Source of the DNA: JBGOTP01 sp963717075
Lineage (GTDB): Bacteria; Acidobacteriota; Vicinamibacteria; Vicinamibacterales; CAVVIG01
Assembly (NCBI GenBank): GCA_963717075.1
Contig: CAVQVI010000034.1
Span: 62,001-126,000 of the forward strand
Reading direction: 5' to 3'
Length of the DNA stretch: 64,000 bases
Every line of letters begins with the position of its first letter. The first letter of the stretch is position 1. Position numbers and translations under genes: made by a program. Below, in pieces: positions 27,582 through 36,361 of this stretch. Below the pieces are notes generated by a model. The model ran no database searches and had not been told where the DNA came from. It was given only the letters and a program-made list of their open reading frames with translations.

Positions 27582-28439
27582 GTGGCCCTCCTCGACATCC
27601 GCCAGCGGGCGGGATATCTCTTCGTCGCCGTCATGCTGGGACACGTCATTCTGATCTCTGCTCAGGTTCAGTCGAAAAGCGGCGTTCCGCTCATCGCCGA
27701 CGTTGCGTTCAGTATCTTGGCCGAGTTGCAGCGCGCCACCTCCGCCGCAGTGGGCGTCGTACAGCGGACGTGGAGCGGCTATCTTGACCTGCGCGGCGTA
27801 CACCTGGAAAACGATGCGCTGAAGCGCCAATTGGCGGCGGCCGAGATTCGTGCTCAGGAGCAGCGCGCGATGGTCGATCGCGCCCGGGGTCTGGAACGGC
27901 TTCTTGATCTGCAGAACCGACTCGAGCTCAAGACGACCGCCGCGGAGGTCATCGCCGCGGGCGCCACGCTCGATTTCCGGGCGCTGACGATCGGCAAGGG
28001 ATCGCGCCACGGCCTCAAGCGGGACATGGCCGTCATTGCCCCGGCGGGAGTCGTCGGGCGCATTGTTGCGACAAGTCCAGCCGCCGCGCACGTGCAGCTG
28101 CTCACCGACGTCAACGCGGCCGCGGGTGCGGTGATAGAACGATCGCGCGCGCAGGGCATCATCGTTGGAGCCGGGGACAAGGGGTTCTTCCTGAGCAAGG
28201 TTTCTGAGGTCGCCGACATCGTCGTTGGCGACCTGGTCGTGACCTCTGGCATCGAGGGTACCCTGGCCATCTACCCGAAAGGCTTCGTCATCGGCCGCGT
28301 GGAAACAGTCAGGAAGGTCGGCAGTGCGTACGACGAAATCATCGTCCGGCCCGCCGTGGACTTCTCGAGCTTGGAGGAGGTGCTGGTCGTGCTAACGCCG
28401 CCCCCGAAGGGAGAGCCGCCGGAGGAGGTGGGCCATTGA
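27582..28439 (+). CDS. mreC: Rod shape-determining protein MreC
   Basis: The 285-residue elongasome protein has one N-terminal membrane helix (AGYLFVAVMLGHVILI), a periplasmic coiled coil (about 65-110; LENDALKRQLAAAEIRAQEQRAM) and two beta-barrel lobes (VIAAGATLDFRALTIGKGSRHGL, VTSGIEGTLAIYPKGFVIGRVE). MreC activates the PBP2-RodA pair by contacting PBP2. The start is GTG 27582. The stop overlaps mreD's TTG start as TTGA, giving tight coupling. Confidence 0.92.
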   Translation: MALLDIRQRAGYLFVAVMLGHVILISAQVQSKSGVPLIADVAFSILAELQRATSAAVGVVQRTWSGYLDLRGVHLENDALKRQLAAAEIRAQEQRAMVDRARGLERLLDLQNRLELKTTAAEVIAAGATLDFRALTIGKGSRHGLKRDMAVIAPAGVVGRIVATSPAAAHVQLLTDVNAAAGAVIERSRAQGIIVGAGDKGFFLSKVSEVADIVVGDLVVTSGIEGTLAIYPKGFVIGRVETVRKVGSAYDEIIVRPAVDFSSLEEVLVVLTPPPKGEPPEEVGH

Positions 28440-28951
28440 AGGCGGCTGGAGCCGTTCTGGCCATCGTGCTGGCCTTGACCCTCCAAACCACACTTGCCCG
28501 GTTCCTGACCCGGGGGGCGTTTGCGGTGGACTTGGTGCTCGTGGTGGTCGTGTACGTCGCCCTGACCTCGGGGGCGGTCCCGGGTCTGTTGACCGGGACC
28601 TTTGCTGGGTTGATCCAGGACGCCCTGACGCCCGGATCCAGCGTCATAGGAGTAGGGGGTCTGGCGAAGACGATCGTCGGCTTCGTGGCGGGAGTGGTCG
28701 GGACACAATTCATCGTTGCTCAGCCGTTGCCCCGATTCGTCGTATTCTTCTCAGCGAGCCTCTTGCACGCCGCCGCGTTCATGGGCCTCTACGTCGTGCT
28801 TGGGCTGCGCGCCTTCAGTGCGCCGTACGCGGCGCTGGCGGGGCAGGCGCTCGGTAACGCGGTGGTCGGCGTGGTGGCGTTTCACCTGGTCGAATTCCTT
28901 CCAGGGGCGGTCGAGAGGCGGCGGGCGGCCAGGGGCCGCGTTCGCCGTTGA
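28436..28951 (+). CDS. mreD: Rod shape-determining protein MreD
   Basis: A 171-residue integral membrane protein with about five helices (AVLAIVLALTLQTTLARFL, LVLVVVVYVALTSG, VPGLLTGTFAGLIQDALTPGS, VVGVVAFHLVEFL). The GLIQD segment after the second helix is typical of MreD. The TTG start at 28436 overlaps mreC's stop (TTGA). The PBP2 gene begins 12 nt downstream. Confidence 0.88.
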   Translation: MKAAGAVLAIVLALTLQTTLARFLTRGAFAVDLVLVVVVYVALTSGAVPGLLTGTFAGLIQDALTPGSSVIGVGGLAKTIVGFVAGVVGTQFIVAQPLPRFVVFFSASLLHAAAFMGLYVVLGLRAFSAPYAALAGQALGNAVVGVVAFHLVEFLPGAVERRRAARGRVRR

Positions 28952-28963
28952 GGACGCGAGACG

Positions 28964-31900
28964 ATGATGCAGAAAGACAGACGCCGCGCGGATCTGAGGC
29001 TTTCGGGCCTGCAGTATCTGATCGTGTTCGTCTTCTCCATTCTCGCGGTCAGCTTCTGGGTGCTGCAGATCGTGCAGCACGCCAAATTCAGGGAACTGGC
29101 CGAGAACAACCATCAGCGCACGCTCGCCCTGCGGGCGCCGCGCGGGATGGTCTTCGACCGCAACGGCGCCGTCCTCGTCGAGAACCGTCACTCCTACAGT
29201 GTGTCTATTGTTCGCGAGCAGACGAAAGACCTGGACCGCACGATTCGCCTGCTGGCGTTCCTGCTGAGCGTGAACGAACACGCGGTCCGCGAGGTCGTGG
29301 AGCGTCATCGCCGCGAGCCCACCTATCGACCGATTACCGTGCTGCAGGATGCGTCTCTGGCGCAGGTGGCTGCAGTCGCGGCGCGTCGCCTCGAACTGCC
29401 CGACGTCGTAGTCGAAGAGGTGCCGACGCGGCGCTATCCCGACGGGATGGCCGCGCACCTGTTTGGATACGTGGGTGAGGTGAGCGACGCGCAAGTCACG
29501 AGGGACGGCGACCTTAAGAGCGGAGACATCGTTGGGAAGGCCGGGATTGAGCAGAGCTACAACGCCTTGCTCATGGGGCAGGATGGCTTCAAGAAAGTCG
29601 TCGTGAACAGCATCGGCCGCGAGATTCCCGATAGGCCGATCGACAAGGAACTGCCTGTGGAGGGCAAGCGGCTGCAGCTGACGATCGATGCTGACGTCCA
29701 GCGCGCGGTGGAGGATTCATTCCGCGCGTTCGGTTACAAGGGTGCCTCGGTCATTCTGGACCCGAACACGGGAGATGTGCTCGCCTTCACGAGTCTGCCC
29801 GCCTACGACCCCAACGCCTTTGCCTCGGGCATCGATCGTGCGACTTGGGCCGCACTCAACAGCGATCAGTTGCTGCCGCTCAACGACCGGGCGATTCAGG
29901 GTCGCTATTCACCGGGATCGACATTCAAGATGGCAGTGGCGACGGCGGCCCTCGAGGAGGGCGTGATCACGCCCGACTTCAAGGTGTATTGCCCCGGCCA
30001 TGCCAATTTCTTCGGGCGCAGCTTCAAGTGCTGGAAGGCGGGCGGACATGGCACGGTGGATCTGCGGCACGCCATCGAGCAGTCCTGCAACGTCTATTTC
30101 TACACGGTCGGCAACATGGTGGGCATCGATGCCATCCACAAATGGGCGACGGTGCTGGGGCTCGGTGAGAAGAGCGGCATCGACCTGCCGAACGAAGTGC
30201 AGGGTCTCGTGCCCTCGCCTGAATGGAAGCGGGCAACCACGAAGAACCATGAAAAGTGGTACGCAGGCGAGACCATTTCCGTGTCGATCGGCCAGGGGGC
30301 GGTCGCCATCACTCCCGTGTCGATGGCCGTCTATATCTCCACGATTGCCAATGGCGGCACCCGCGTGACCCCGCATCTGCTCAAGGCCGTCGACGAGGGG
30401 AACGGGTGGAAGCCTGTGCCTGTTCCGGCCCCGCGTTCGCAAGTGGCGCTCAAACCGGATACCGTGAAGGCGATTCACGAGGGCCTCTGGATGGTTGTGA
30501 ACGGATACGGAACGGGCGGTCGGGCCAGGATTGCGGGGCACGATGTGTCGGGCAAGACCGGCACAGCCCAGGTCATTTCGATCGAAGGCGGCCGGGCTGC
30601 CGTGGGAAAGACCTCGAGGGATCTGCGCGATCACGGGTGGTTCGTATTTTTCGCGCCACGCGACAATCCGCAGATCGCGGGCGTCGTGTTCGCCGAACAC
30701 GCGGAGCACGGGGCGAACGCCGCGCCAATTGCAAAGCAGGCAATGGAGACATTCTTCGCGAAGAAGGAGAACCGGCCCCCGCCAGAGCCCCTCAAGCCCC
30801 AGCAGCCACCTGCGCCGCCGAAAGCGGAGCAGCGTGTGGCTCAGAGCCCGGTGACCCCTGTGACCGCTGTCGAACCCTGTGAACGCCGTGAACCTCGGCA
30901 ACCAAAACTGATGTTCGAACGACGCCTCTACTATCACATCGACTGGGTGCTGGTGACCGCCATCCTCGCGCTGTGCGCCATCGGTGTCGCGATGATCTTC
31001 AGCACGACCGCCGACCCGACGCGGGGCGTTTCGCACTTGTACGTCACCCAGATCTATGCCATCGTGCTCGGACTTGCCGCGATGGTGTTCATGCTGCTGC
31101 TCGACTATCGGGCCTTTGCCGACAAGTCGCACCTCATCTACATTGGGCTGCTGGCCGCGCTGCTGTACGTCCTGTTCCTGGGATCGACCCAGATGGGAGC
31201 CCGGCGCTGGGTCACCCTCGGGTCCGTCAACCTGCAGCCATCCGAGTTCGCCAAAGTCGGCGTGGCGCTCGTACTCGCAAAGTTTTTCGGAGAGAATCGA
31301 GGCGCGCCCGGGTGGGCCGAGCTCGCCGTCGGCGCAGCGCTGACCTGTCTGCCGCTCGCGTTGATCGCGAAAGAACCTGATTTGGGCACGGCCGTGACTC
31401 TGATACCGGTCTTTCTCGCCGTCGCATACCTGGCCGGGATGCAGTTACGGATTCTCGGCGCGATGTGTCTCGTCGTCCTTCTGGCGGCGCCCCTTGCCTG
31501 GACGTTCGCGCTCAAGGACTACCAGAAATCCAGAATTTCGACATTTCTCGATCCATCGCAAGATGCGAAGGGCGCCGGATACCAGCAGATTCAGGCGCGC
31601 ATCACGGTTGGATCGGGAGGACTCACAGGGAAAGGGTTCAAGCAGGGGACGCAGGGGCAGCTGCGATTCCTGCCCGTCGCCCACAACGATTTCATCTTCT
31701 CGGTATTGGCCGAGGAGCAGGGGTTTGCCGGCGTCCTCGTGGCGCTCGGCCTGTATTTGTTCGTGATTCTGCGCGCGCTCGAGGCGGCACGTCTCGCTAA
31801 AGATCGCCTCGGCTCGTATCTCGTGCTCGGCGTGCTGGCCAGCTTCACCTTCCAGGTGATGTACAACATCACCATGTCGGCCGGACTGGCGCCCGTCAAA

Positions 31901-32005
31901 GGGCTCACGCTTCCGCTCATGAGCTACGGAGGTTCGTCGATGATCGCCACGCTCGCGGGGTTCGGGCTGGTGCTCAACGTCCGCATGCGCAGATTCACCA
32001 ATTAG
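28964..32005 (+). CDS. mrdA-rodA: PBP2-RodA single-frame fusion (class B PBP transpeptidase + SEDS glycosyltransferase)
   Basis: One open frame of 1013 residues contains both elongasome synthases. Residues 1-630 are PBP2. They comprise a membrane helix (15-37), the pedestal domain (RAPRGMVFDRNGAVL, KAGIEQSYN) and the transpeptidase with STFK (319-322), SCN (374-376) and KTG (531-533). A Pro-rich tail and a linker of five tandem 9-nt repeats follow. RodA begins with Met650 (MFERRLYYHIDW), and its ATG is at 30911. RodA has about ten helices, QPSEFAK, GTQGQLRFLPVAHNDFIF with the SEDS catalytic Asp, and MSYGGSSM. PBP2 and RodA are normally separate but form an obligate complex. The continuity depends on one base: dropping C30871 would put a TGA at 30909-30911, overlapping rodA's ATG as TGATG. 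A real fusion and an assembly indel are both possible. Confidence 0.85.
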   Translation: MMQKDRRRADLRLSGLQYLIVFVFSILAVSFWVLQIVQHAKFRELAENNHQRTLALRAPRGMVFDRNGAVLVENRHSYSVSIVREQTKDLDRTIRLLAFLLSVNEHAVREVVERHRREPTYRPITVLQDASLAQVAAVAARRLELPDVVVEEVPTRRYPDGMAAHLFGYVGEVSDAQVTRDGDLKSGDIVGKAGIEQSYNALLMGQDGFKKVVVNSIGREIPDRPIDKELPVEGKRLQLTIDADVQRAVEDSFRAFGYKGASVILDPNTGDVLAFTSLPAYDPNAFASGIDRATWAALNSDQLLPLNDRAIQGRYSPGSTFKMAVATAALEEGVITPDFKVYCPGHANFFGRSFKCWKAGGHGTVDLRHAIEQSCNVYFYTVGNMVGIDAIHKWATVLGLGEKSGIDLPNEVQGLVPSPEWKRATTKNHEKWYAGETISVSIGQGAVAITPVSMAVYISTIANGGTRVTPHLLKAVDEGNGWKPVPVPAPRSQVALKPDTVKAIHEGLWMVVNGYGTGGRARIAGHDVSGKTGTAQVISIEGGRAAVGKTSRDLRDHGWFVFFAPRDNPQIAGVVFAEHAEHGANAAPIAKQAMETFFAKKENRPPPEPLKPQQPPAPPKAEQRVAQSPVTPVTAVEPCERREPRQPKLMFERRLYYHIDWVLVTAILALCAIGVAMIFSTTADPTRGVSHLYVTQIYAIVLGLAAMVFMLLLDYRAFADKSHLIYIGLLAALLYVLFLGSTQMGARRWVTLGSVNLQPSEFAKVGVALVLAKFFGENRGAPGWAELAVGAALTCLPLALIAKEPDLGTAVTLIPVFLAVAYLAGMQLRILGAMCLVVLLAAPLAWTFALKDYQKSRISTFLDPSQDAKGAGYQQIQARITVGSGGLTGKGFKQGTQGQLRFLPVAHNDFIFSVLAEEQGFAGVLVALGLYLFVILRALEAARLAKDRLGSYLVLGVLASFTFQVMYNITMSAGLAPVKGLTLPLMSYGGSSMIATLAGFGLVLNVRMRRFTN
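30851..30896 (+). repeat. Tandem 9-nt repeat at the PBP2/RodA junction
   Basis: Five units of consensus GTGACCCCT/GTGAACGCC type: GTGACCCCT, GTGACCGCT, GTCGAACCCT, GTGAACGCC, GTGAACCTC. The third unit has 10 nt instead of 9. That extra base sets the frame of the fusion. Confidence 0.75.
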
Positions 32006-32027
32006 GAGGCGCTACGCGCCCCCGAAC

Positions 32028-32107
32028 TTGGTCATTTGGTCATCTGGTCATCTCGTCATTGATTGCTCCAATCAATCGACCAGATAACCAGATGACTAGA
32101 TGACCAG
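32028..32107 (+). repeat. Large inverted repeat made of GGTCATCT units, 5' of RNase E/G
   Basis: The left arm (32028-32065) is built of GGTCATTT/GGTCATCT/CGTCATTG units. The right arm (32069-32107) is its near-perfect complement. The apex is ATTGATTG-CTC-CAATCAAT. About 37 pairs form, with a bulge at 32077, two mismatches and a few G-T pairs. It lies between the rodA stop (32005) and the RNase E/G ATG (32142). In RNA it would make a long hairpin in the 5' leader. Confidence 0.8.
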
Positions 32108-32141
32108 ATTCGAGGTGCGCCGAGCGTCCCGGAGTGGTGAA

Positions 32142-33683
32142 ATGACCAAGGAGATGATCATCTCCTCGAATGGCCACGAAACGATGGTGGCCATCCTCGA
32201 AGACGACCTCGTCGCAGAGCTCTTTGTCGAGCGTGAACGGCAGCGAGGTGTCGTCGGCAACGTCTACAAGGGCCGGGTCTCGAAAGTTCTGCCCGGCATG
32301 CAATCGTCTTTCATCGATATCGGTCTCGAGCGCGACGGCTTTCTGTACGTCGCGGAAGTCATCGACACGCTCGAGGAGTTCGACAAGCTCGAGGCGGCCG
32401 AGGAAGATGTCGCCGGCGGCGAGGCACGGCAGAAGGAACGGGAACGCGAGCGAGAGCGCCAGCAGGCGAAAATCGAGGATCTCCTCAGGGAAGGGCAGGA
32501 GATACTCGTGCAAGTCGTCAAGGAGCCGCTCGGCACCAAGGGCGCGCGCCTCACATCCCACGTCACGATGCCGGGACGGTTCCTTGTCTTCATGCCGACT
32601 GTGGATCACGTCGGTGTCTCGCGAAAGATTGAGTCGCGTGAGGAGCGTGCCCGCCTGCGCGGCATTGTGCGCGAGTTTCGAGAGTCGCATGGGTTTACAG
32701 GCGGCGTCATCATCCGCACGGCCGCCGGCGGCAGGCCCAAGGAAGACATCGTCAGCGACCTGGAAGCGTTCCATGCCATCTGGACGGACATCCGGAAGAA
32801 AATGGAGTCGTCTCGTGCACCCGCCGTGGTCTACCGGGAACCGAGCCTCGTCGGCAAGCTGCTCCGCGACCTTTTGACCGACGAGTTCCAAACCATCCGC
32901 ATCGACAACCGAGGGGACTATCAGCGCACGCTGGAACTCGTGGAGCGTATTCTGCCGACGCTCGCGCCGCGCGTGAAGCTCTACGACAAGCCGTTTCCCA
33001 TCTTCGAGGAGTACGGCGTCCAGGCCGAAATCGACAAGGCGCTCAAGAGCAAGGTCTGGCTGAAGTCGGGTGGGTCCATCGTCATCAACCAGACCGAGGC
33101 GCTCGTCGCCATCGACGTCAATACGGGACGATATGTCGGGAAGAAGTCGACCGGACGTCTCGAGGACACGATCGTCAAGACGAACCTCGAGGCCGTGAAG
33201 GAAATTGTCCGCCAGGTGCGGCTGCGCGATCTGGGCGGCATCATCGTGCTCGACTTCATCGACATGGAGGAGAAGAAGAACCGCCAGAAAGTGCTGCAGG
33301 CGGTGGAGTTGGAGCTCAAGAAGGATCGTTCACCCTCCAAGGCGCTGCAGGTGGCGGATTTCGGGCTCATCATTATCACGCGCAAGCGCGTGAAGCAGAG
33401 CCTCGAGCGCGTGCTGACCGAGCCGTGCCCCTACTGTTCGGGCACGGGCGTTATCAAATCGACGCCCACCATCTGCTACGAGATCCTCAGCGAGGTGAAA
33501 AAGATCAGCCCAGACCTGAACGGGCATCGCCTGTTGCTCCGAGTGAACCCGGATATCGCGCGAGCGTTGAAGGAAGAGGAGCGAGACGTGCTGCGCGATC
33601 TGCGCCAGTCGATCGGGAAGGACATCAGTATCAAGCCCGATGCACAGCTGCATCACGAACAGTTTGACGTGATGGCGGTCTAG
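32142..33683 (+). CDS. rng: Ribonuclease E/G family endoribonuclease
   Basis: The 513-residue protein is RNase G-like: a catalytic core without the long C-terminal degradosome scaffold of E. coli RNase E. It has the S1 domain (GNVYKGRVSKVLPGMQSSFIDIGLERDGFL) with a charged insertion (QKERERERERQQAK), 5'-sensor residues near GVSRKI, and the DNase I-like domain with catalytic Asp in VAIDVNTGRYVGKKS and IVLDFIDME. The zinc-link CPYCSGTG follows near 435. It processes rRNA and decays mRNA. ATG 32142 has GGAG 7 nt upstream. The 14 codons upstream in frame lie in the hairpin repeat. RNase G genes also follow mreBCD in E. coli, so the linkage is conserved. Confidence 0.92.
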   Translation: MTKEMIISSNGHETMVAILEDDLVAELFVERERQRGVVGNVYKGRVSKVLPGMQSSFIDIGLERDGFLYVAEVIDTLEEFDKLEAAEEDVAGGEARQKERERERERQQAKIEDLLREGQEILVQVVKEPLGTKGARLTSHVTMPGRFLVFMPTVDHVGVSRKIESREERARLRGIVREFRESHGFTGGVIIRTAAGGRPKEDIVSDLEAFHAIWTDIRKKMESSRAPAVVYREPSLVGKLLRDLLTDEFQTIRIDNRGDYQRTLELVERILPTLAPRVKLYDKPFPIFEEYGVQAEIDKALKSKVWLKSGGSIVINQTEALVAIDVNTGRYVGKKSTGRLEDTIVKTNLEAVKEIVRQVRLRDLGGIIVLDFIDMEEKKNRQKVLQAVELELKKDRSPSKALQVADFGLIIITRKRVKQSLERVLTEPCPYCSGTGVIKSTPTICYEILSEVKKISPDLNGHRLLLRVNPDIARALKEEERDVLRDLRQSIGKDISIKPDAQLHHEQFDVMAV

Positions 33684-33694
33684 GTGAACGCTGC

Positions 33695-33744
33695 AGGGCA
33701 GAGGGTAGTGGCTCGAAAGACTCCTGCCCTCCGCCTATTGCCCT
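33695..33744. terminator. Bidirectional hairpin between convergent genes
   Basis: Nested complementary runs AGGGCA/TGCCCT and AGGG/CCCT surround a loop containing GTGGCTCGAAAG. The element is 11 nt after the RNase E/G stop and 30 nt from the stop of the convergent secreted-protein gene. No strong T-tract is present. Confidence 0.4.
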
Positions 33745-33774
33745 GACGTGCGAGCCGAACGCGAGGCGGGCCGG

Positions 33775-34263
33775 TCAGGCGGGGAAGTGCACGATGTAAT
33801 AATTGCCTCCGCGGTTGATCCAGAGGCGCATATAGTCGCCGCCTTGGAGCATCTCAAATTTCGACGCGTTTCTGGCTGGCGGTGTATCTTTCTGGACGAG
33901 GCTAGTTTCGGACTGCGGGATGATCGTGACGACCTCGCGTCCCTTCACCTGCCCGCCCTGCACGAACTCCATCCAGCGCTCGAGACCCGCAGCCTGGCCG
34001 GCCGCATTTGGCGACGCCGCTTGCGCCGTAACGCGCACCTCATAGGTGCCCGCAGGGAGCTTCTTGCCGTCCGCCATCACGCCCTTCGATAACCGGACCG
34101 AACCGAGCGCGATCTCTCCGCTCGGTGCCGTGGGTGCAGGTGCTGTTGCCGGCTGTGTCTTGGGGAGTACGACACGGTTCTGTCCGCCGGTCTTGGTCTG
34201 TGCAGACGCCAAGACCGTGCTCAATCCGGCGACCAAGGCTCCTACAAGTACAATTTGCTTCAT
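33775..34263 (-). CDS. Secreted hypothetical protein (DUF2911-like)
   Basis: A 162-residue protein with a signal peptide (MKQIVLVGALVAGLSTVLASAQ), a Pro/Thr-rich spacer and one beta-rich domain (LPAGTYEVRVTAQAAS, ERWMEFVQGGQVKGREVVTIIP, YMRLWINRGGNYYIVHFP). The AGTYEVRV strand recalls DUF2911-type periplasmic domains, but I am not sure of the family. A Shine-Dalgarno AGGAGG precedes the ATG. TATAAT lies about 52 nt upstream. Confidence 0.6.
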   Translation of the reverse strand: MKQIVLVGALVAGLSTVLASAQTKTGGQNRVVLPKTQPATAPAPTAPSGEIALGSVRLSKGVMADGKKLPAGTYEVRVTAQAASPNAAGQAAGLERWMEFVQGGQVKGREVVTIIPQSETSLVQKDTPPARNASKFEMLQGGDYMRLWINRGGNYYIVHFPA

Positions 34264-34315
34264 CAGTGCCTCCTAGCGTTCAAACCGCAAACGCATGGCT
34301 GTGCCTAACGAACCA

Positions 34316-34321
34316 ATTATA
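34316..34321 (-). promoter_or_regulatory. Putative -10 box (TATATAATTGG context)
   Basis: Minus-strand TATAAT overlaps the stop codon of the upstream MGMT gene and precedes the secreted-protein gene by about 52 nt. Its context closely matches the box at 9571-9576. Confidence 0.4.
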
Positions 34322-34676
34322 TAGGCTTGAGCCTGCGCAGAACCAGCCTGCAGCATTCTATCTCCACCCGCCCACCCCGCATCGGGACGCGCTCTGCCAC
34401 GAGCAGGGCCCGTTTCAGGGCTTCTCGTCCGCCATAACCGCCCAGCCGGCCGCCGGCCGCGATGACCCGATGGCAGGGTACATCCGGCTGGTGGCAGTCG
34501 CGCATGATATTGCCGACCGCCCGCGCCGCGCGGGGTTTGCCGGCCAGCGCCGCGATGTCGCCATACGTGGCGACGCGGCCTGGCGGTATCCGTCGGACGA
34601 CACTGAGCACTCGCGCACGGAACATGTCTTCCCGTTGAGCGCGCCCTTCTGTCGGTCTCTGCCGTTTGGCGCCCAT
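34317..34676 (-). CDS. Short methylated-DNA-protein cysteine methyltransferase-like protein
   Basis: This 119-residue protein consists only of the MGMT DNA-binding/active-site domain. It has VLSVVRRIPPGRVATYGDIAALAGKPRAARAVGNIMRD, then PCHRVIAAGGRLGGYGG. The cysteine of PCHRV, which accepts the alkyl group, is present. Alkyltransferase-like (ATL) proteins of this size usually have Trp there, so this one may be an active mini-Ogt repairing O6-alkylguanine. The start ATG at 34676-34674 overlaps the stop of the phosphatase gene (TGATG). Confidence 0.8.
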   Translation of the reverse strand: MGAKRQRPTEGRAQREDMFRARVLSVVRRIPPGRVATYGDIAALAGKPRAARAVGNIMRDCHQPDVPCHRVIAAGGRLGGYGGREALKRALLVAERVPMRGGRVEIECCRLVLRRLKPI

Positions 34677-36361
34677 CAACGACCCTGAGCGTGGGCGGGT
34701 GTTGCGGCTGGTGGTGAAAACGTCAGGGCCGACCGGAGCACGCGCCCTTGAGATCGCGACATTGTGATTCCGCACAGCGCCGCGAGCGTGGGAGCAATAT
34801 CGGCCGGGGTGGCGTCCTCGCGGTATTCCCCGGCTTTGACGCCGGGCCCCATGAAGACGATGGGCACGCGCTGGTCGTCGGGGCTGGCCGTGGCGTGTGT
34901 CGTGCCGGTCGGGGAGAAAATCCAACCGAGCCTGGGGACCACGATCATGTCCCCGCTCCGACCGGGGACGTAGCTGAGAGCCGCGGCACGTTGCAGACGG
35001 TCGGTCGATGTCGCGCCGCTTCGGAGATCGTCGGCGGCGAACACCCGGGCGATCCCGGGTTCGGCCTGAAGTGCCCGTGTCACGGCCTGAAGAGCCGCCC
35101 CGGACGCCCTCAGCTTGTCGTACATACCGGGCTCGAAGTAGATGTCGTTCCCAGTGACGCGCGCGACATACGCCCCAGGCCCCGCCGACTCTTGCGCCGC
35201 TCGCTCGATGATGCCGGTCAAGTTGGTCCAAGCGAGGCGCCCAGCATCTCGGCCCGCGGAAATCGTCTGTTCCGGGATTGGGGACACGCCATGGTCGGCG
35301 CTCAGCCCAACGATGTACTGATTGCGGCCCACGAGCGTATCGAGGCGATCGAGCAACCCGCCGATGGCGCGATCGAGTTGCGCGTAGATATCGCGAACTT
35401 CCTGACTGGCTGGTCCGAACGCGTGGCCAACCAAATCAGGGCTCGAGAAACTGATGCCGAGCACGTCGGTCCCCTCATGCCGGCCGAGCGACGTCGACTC
35501 GACGAGCGCTTCGGCGAAGTGTGCGAGATAGGCATCGGCAAACGGGCTGCGTGCCCACTGCACTCTGAAGTCCGCATCCGGCGTTCCGTTGCCTTTCAGC
35601 ACATGTGGGAAGCTCGCCGTCCACCCTTTGGGAGGCGCTTCTCCGAGTCCAGCGTCGGTCTCTGGATACCGCGCATCGGGAAGCAGGTGCGCCCATGTTC
35701 TGCCGTAGTCGGCGTCGATCGGATGGTTGTCGACAAATGCCTTGACGGCGGGGACCGGCCCGGGGCTGAATGCGGACGACGTCTCCCACCCATCGAACGT
35801 GTCACCCAGCCAGGTCACCGCGTCGCCGCCGTGGCCAGCGAGCATGATCGCGCTGCGGTCCTTCAGTGAAAGCGTGACCACGTGCGCCGCTCGTTGGCTT
35901 CGCATCTCGTCCGCGAAGGTCGGCAGGAGCAGTCTGTGTCCGCTGTTCGCGCTCTGCGGTCGCCCGTCGTATCCGATGGCCGCAGCCTGTGCATCGTCCG
36001 TGCAGGGGACGCTCCGGCGCTCAGCGCGGTCGTACCATGCGTTCTGAAAGATGCCATGTGCCGGCGGAAACGCACCGGTGGCAATCGTGGCGTGCCCCGC
36101 GCAAGTCACCGTGGTCAGGTACGGATAGGCCGCCCGCGAGAACCAGGCGCCGCGTTCGAGCAGACGCTTCAATCCGGCCGACCAATCGCCGCGGAATCGG
36201 TTCACGTAATCGGCTCGCATCTGATCGACGACGATGAGCACGGCGAGTTTCGGCGCAGGCGGCGTCTGGGCCCTGAGCGCCACCGCCAGCCACAATGTGG
36301 CAGCCACCGCGGACGTCCGCGTCAGGCATGTCCGGAACCGTCGCCTGCGACAGCCAGTCAT
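34676..36361 (-). CDS. Secreted alkaline phosphatase-superfamily protein (PafA/nucleotide pyrophosphatase-like)
   Basis: The 561-residue enzyme has a signal peptide (SAVAATLWLAVALRAQ). The two-metal phosphatase core has LIVVDQMRADYVNRF (first Asp), the nucleophile Thr in YLTTVTCAGHATIATGAFP, FSSPDLVGHAFGP (metal Asp/His), and LSADHGVSPIPE (metal Asp/His). It most resembles the PafA-like monoesterases and NPP group. The Lys/Arg pattern is not enough to decide between mono- and diesterase. The codons upstream to 37231 belong to the HD-GYP gene's other frame. I use ATG 36361, which overlaps the HD-GYP stop as ATGA. Confidence 0.82.
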   Translation of the reverse strand: MTGCRRRRFRTCLTRTSAVAATLWLAVALRAQTPPAPKLAVLIVVDQMRADYVNRFRGDWSAGLKRLLERGAWFSRAAYPYLTTVTCAGHATIATGAFPPAHGIFQNAWYDRAERRSVPCTDDAQAAAIGYDGRPQSANSGHRLLLPTFADEMRSQRAAHVVTLSLKDRSAIMLAGHGGDAVTWLGDTFDGWETSSAFSPGPVPAVKAFVDNHPIDADYGRTWAHLLPDARYPETDAGLGEAPPKGWTASFPHVLKGNGTPDADFRVQWARSPFADAYLAHFAEALVESTSLGRHEGTDVLGISFSSPDLVGHAFGPASQEVRDIYAQLDRAIGGLLDRLDTLVGRNQYIVGLSADHGVSPIPEQTISAGRDAGRLAWTNLTGIIERAAQESAGPGAYVARVTGNDIYFEPGMYDKLRASGAALQAVTRALQAEPGIARVFAADDLRSGATSTDRLQRAAALSYVPGRSGDMIVVPRLGWIFSPTGTTHATASPDDQRVPIVFMGPGVKAGEYREDATPADIAPTLAALCGITMSRSQGRVLRSALTFSPPAATPAHAQGR

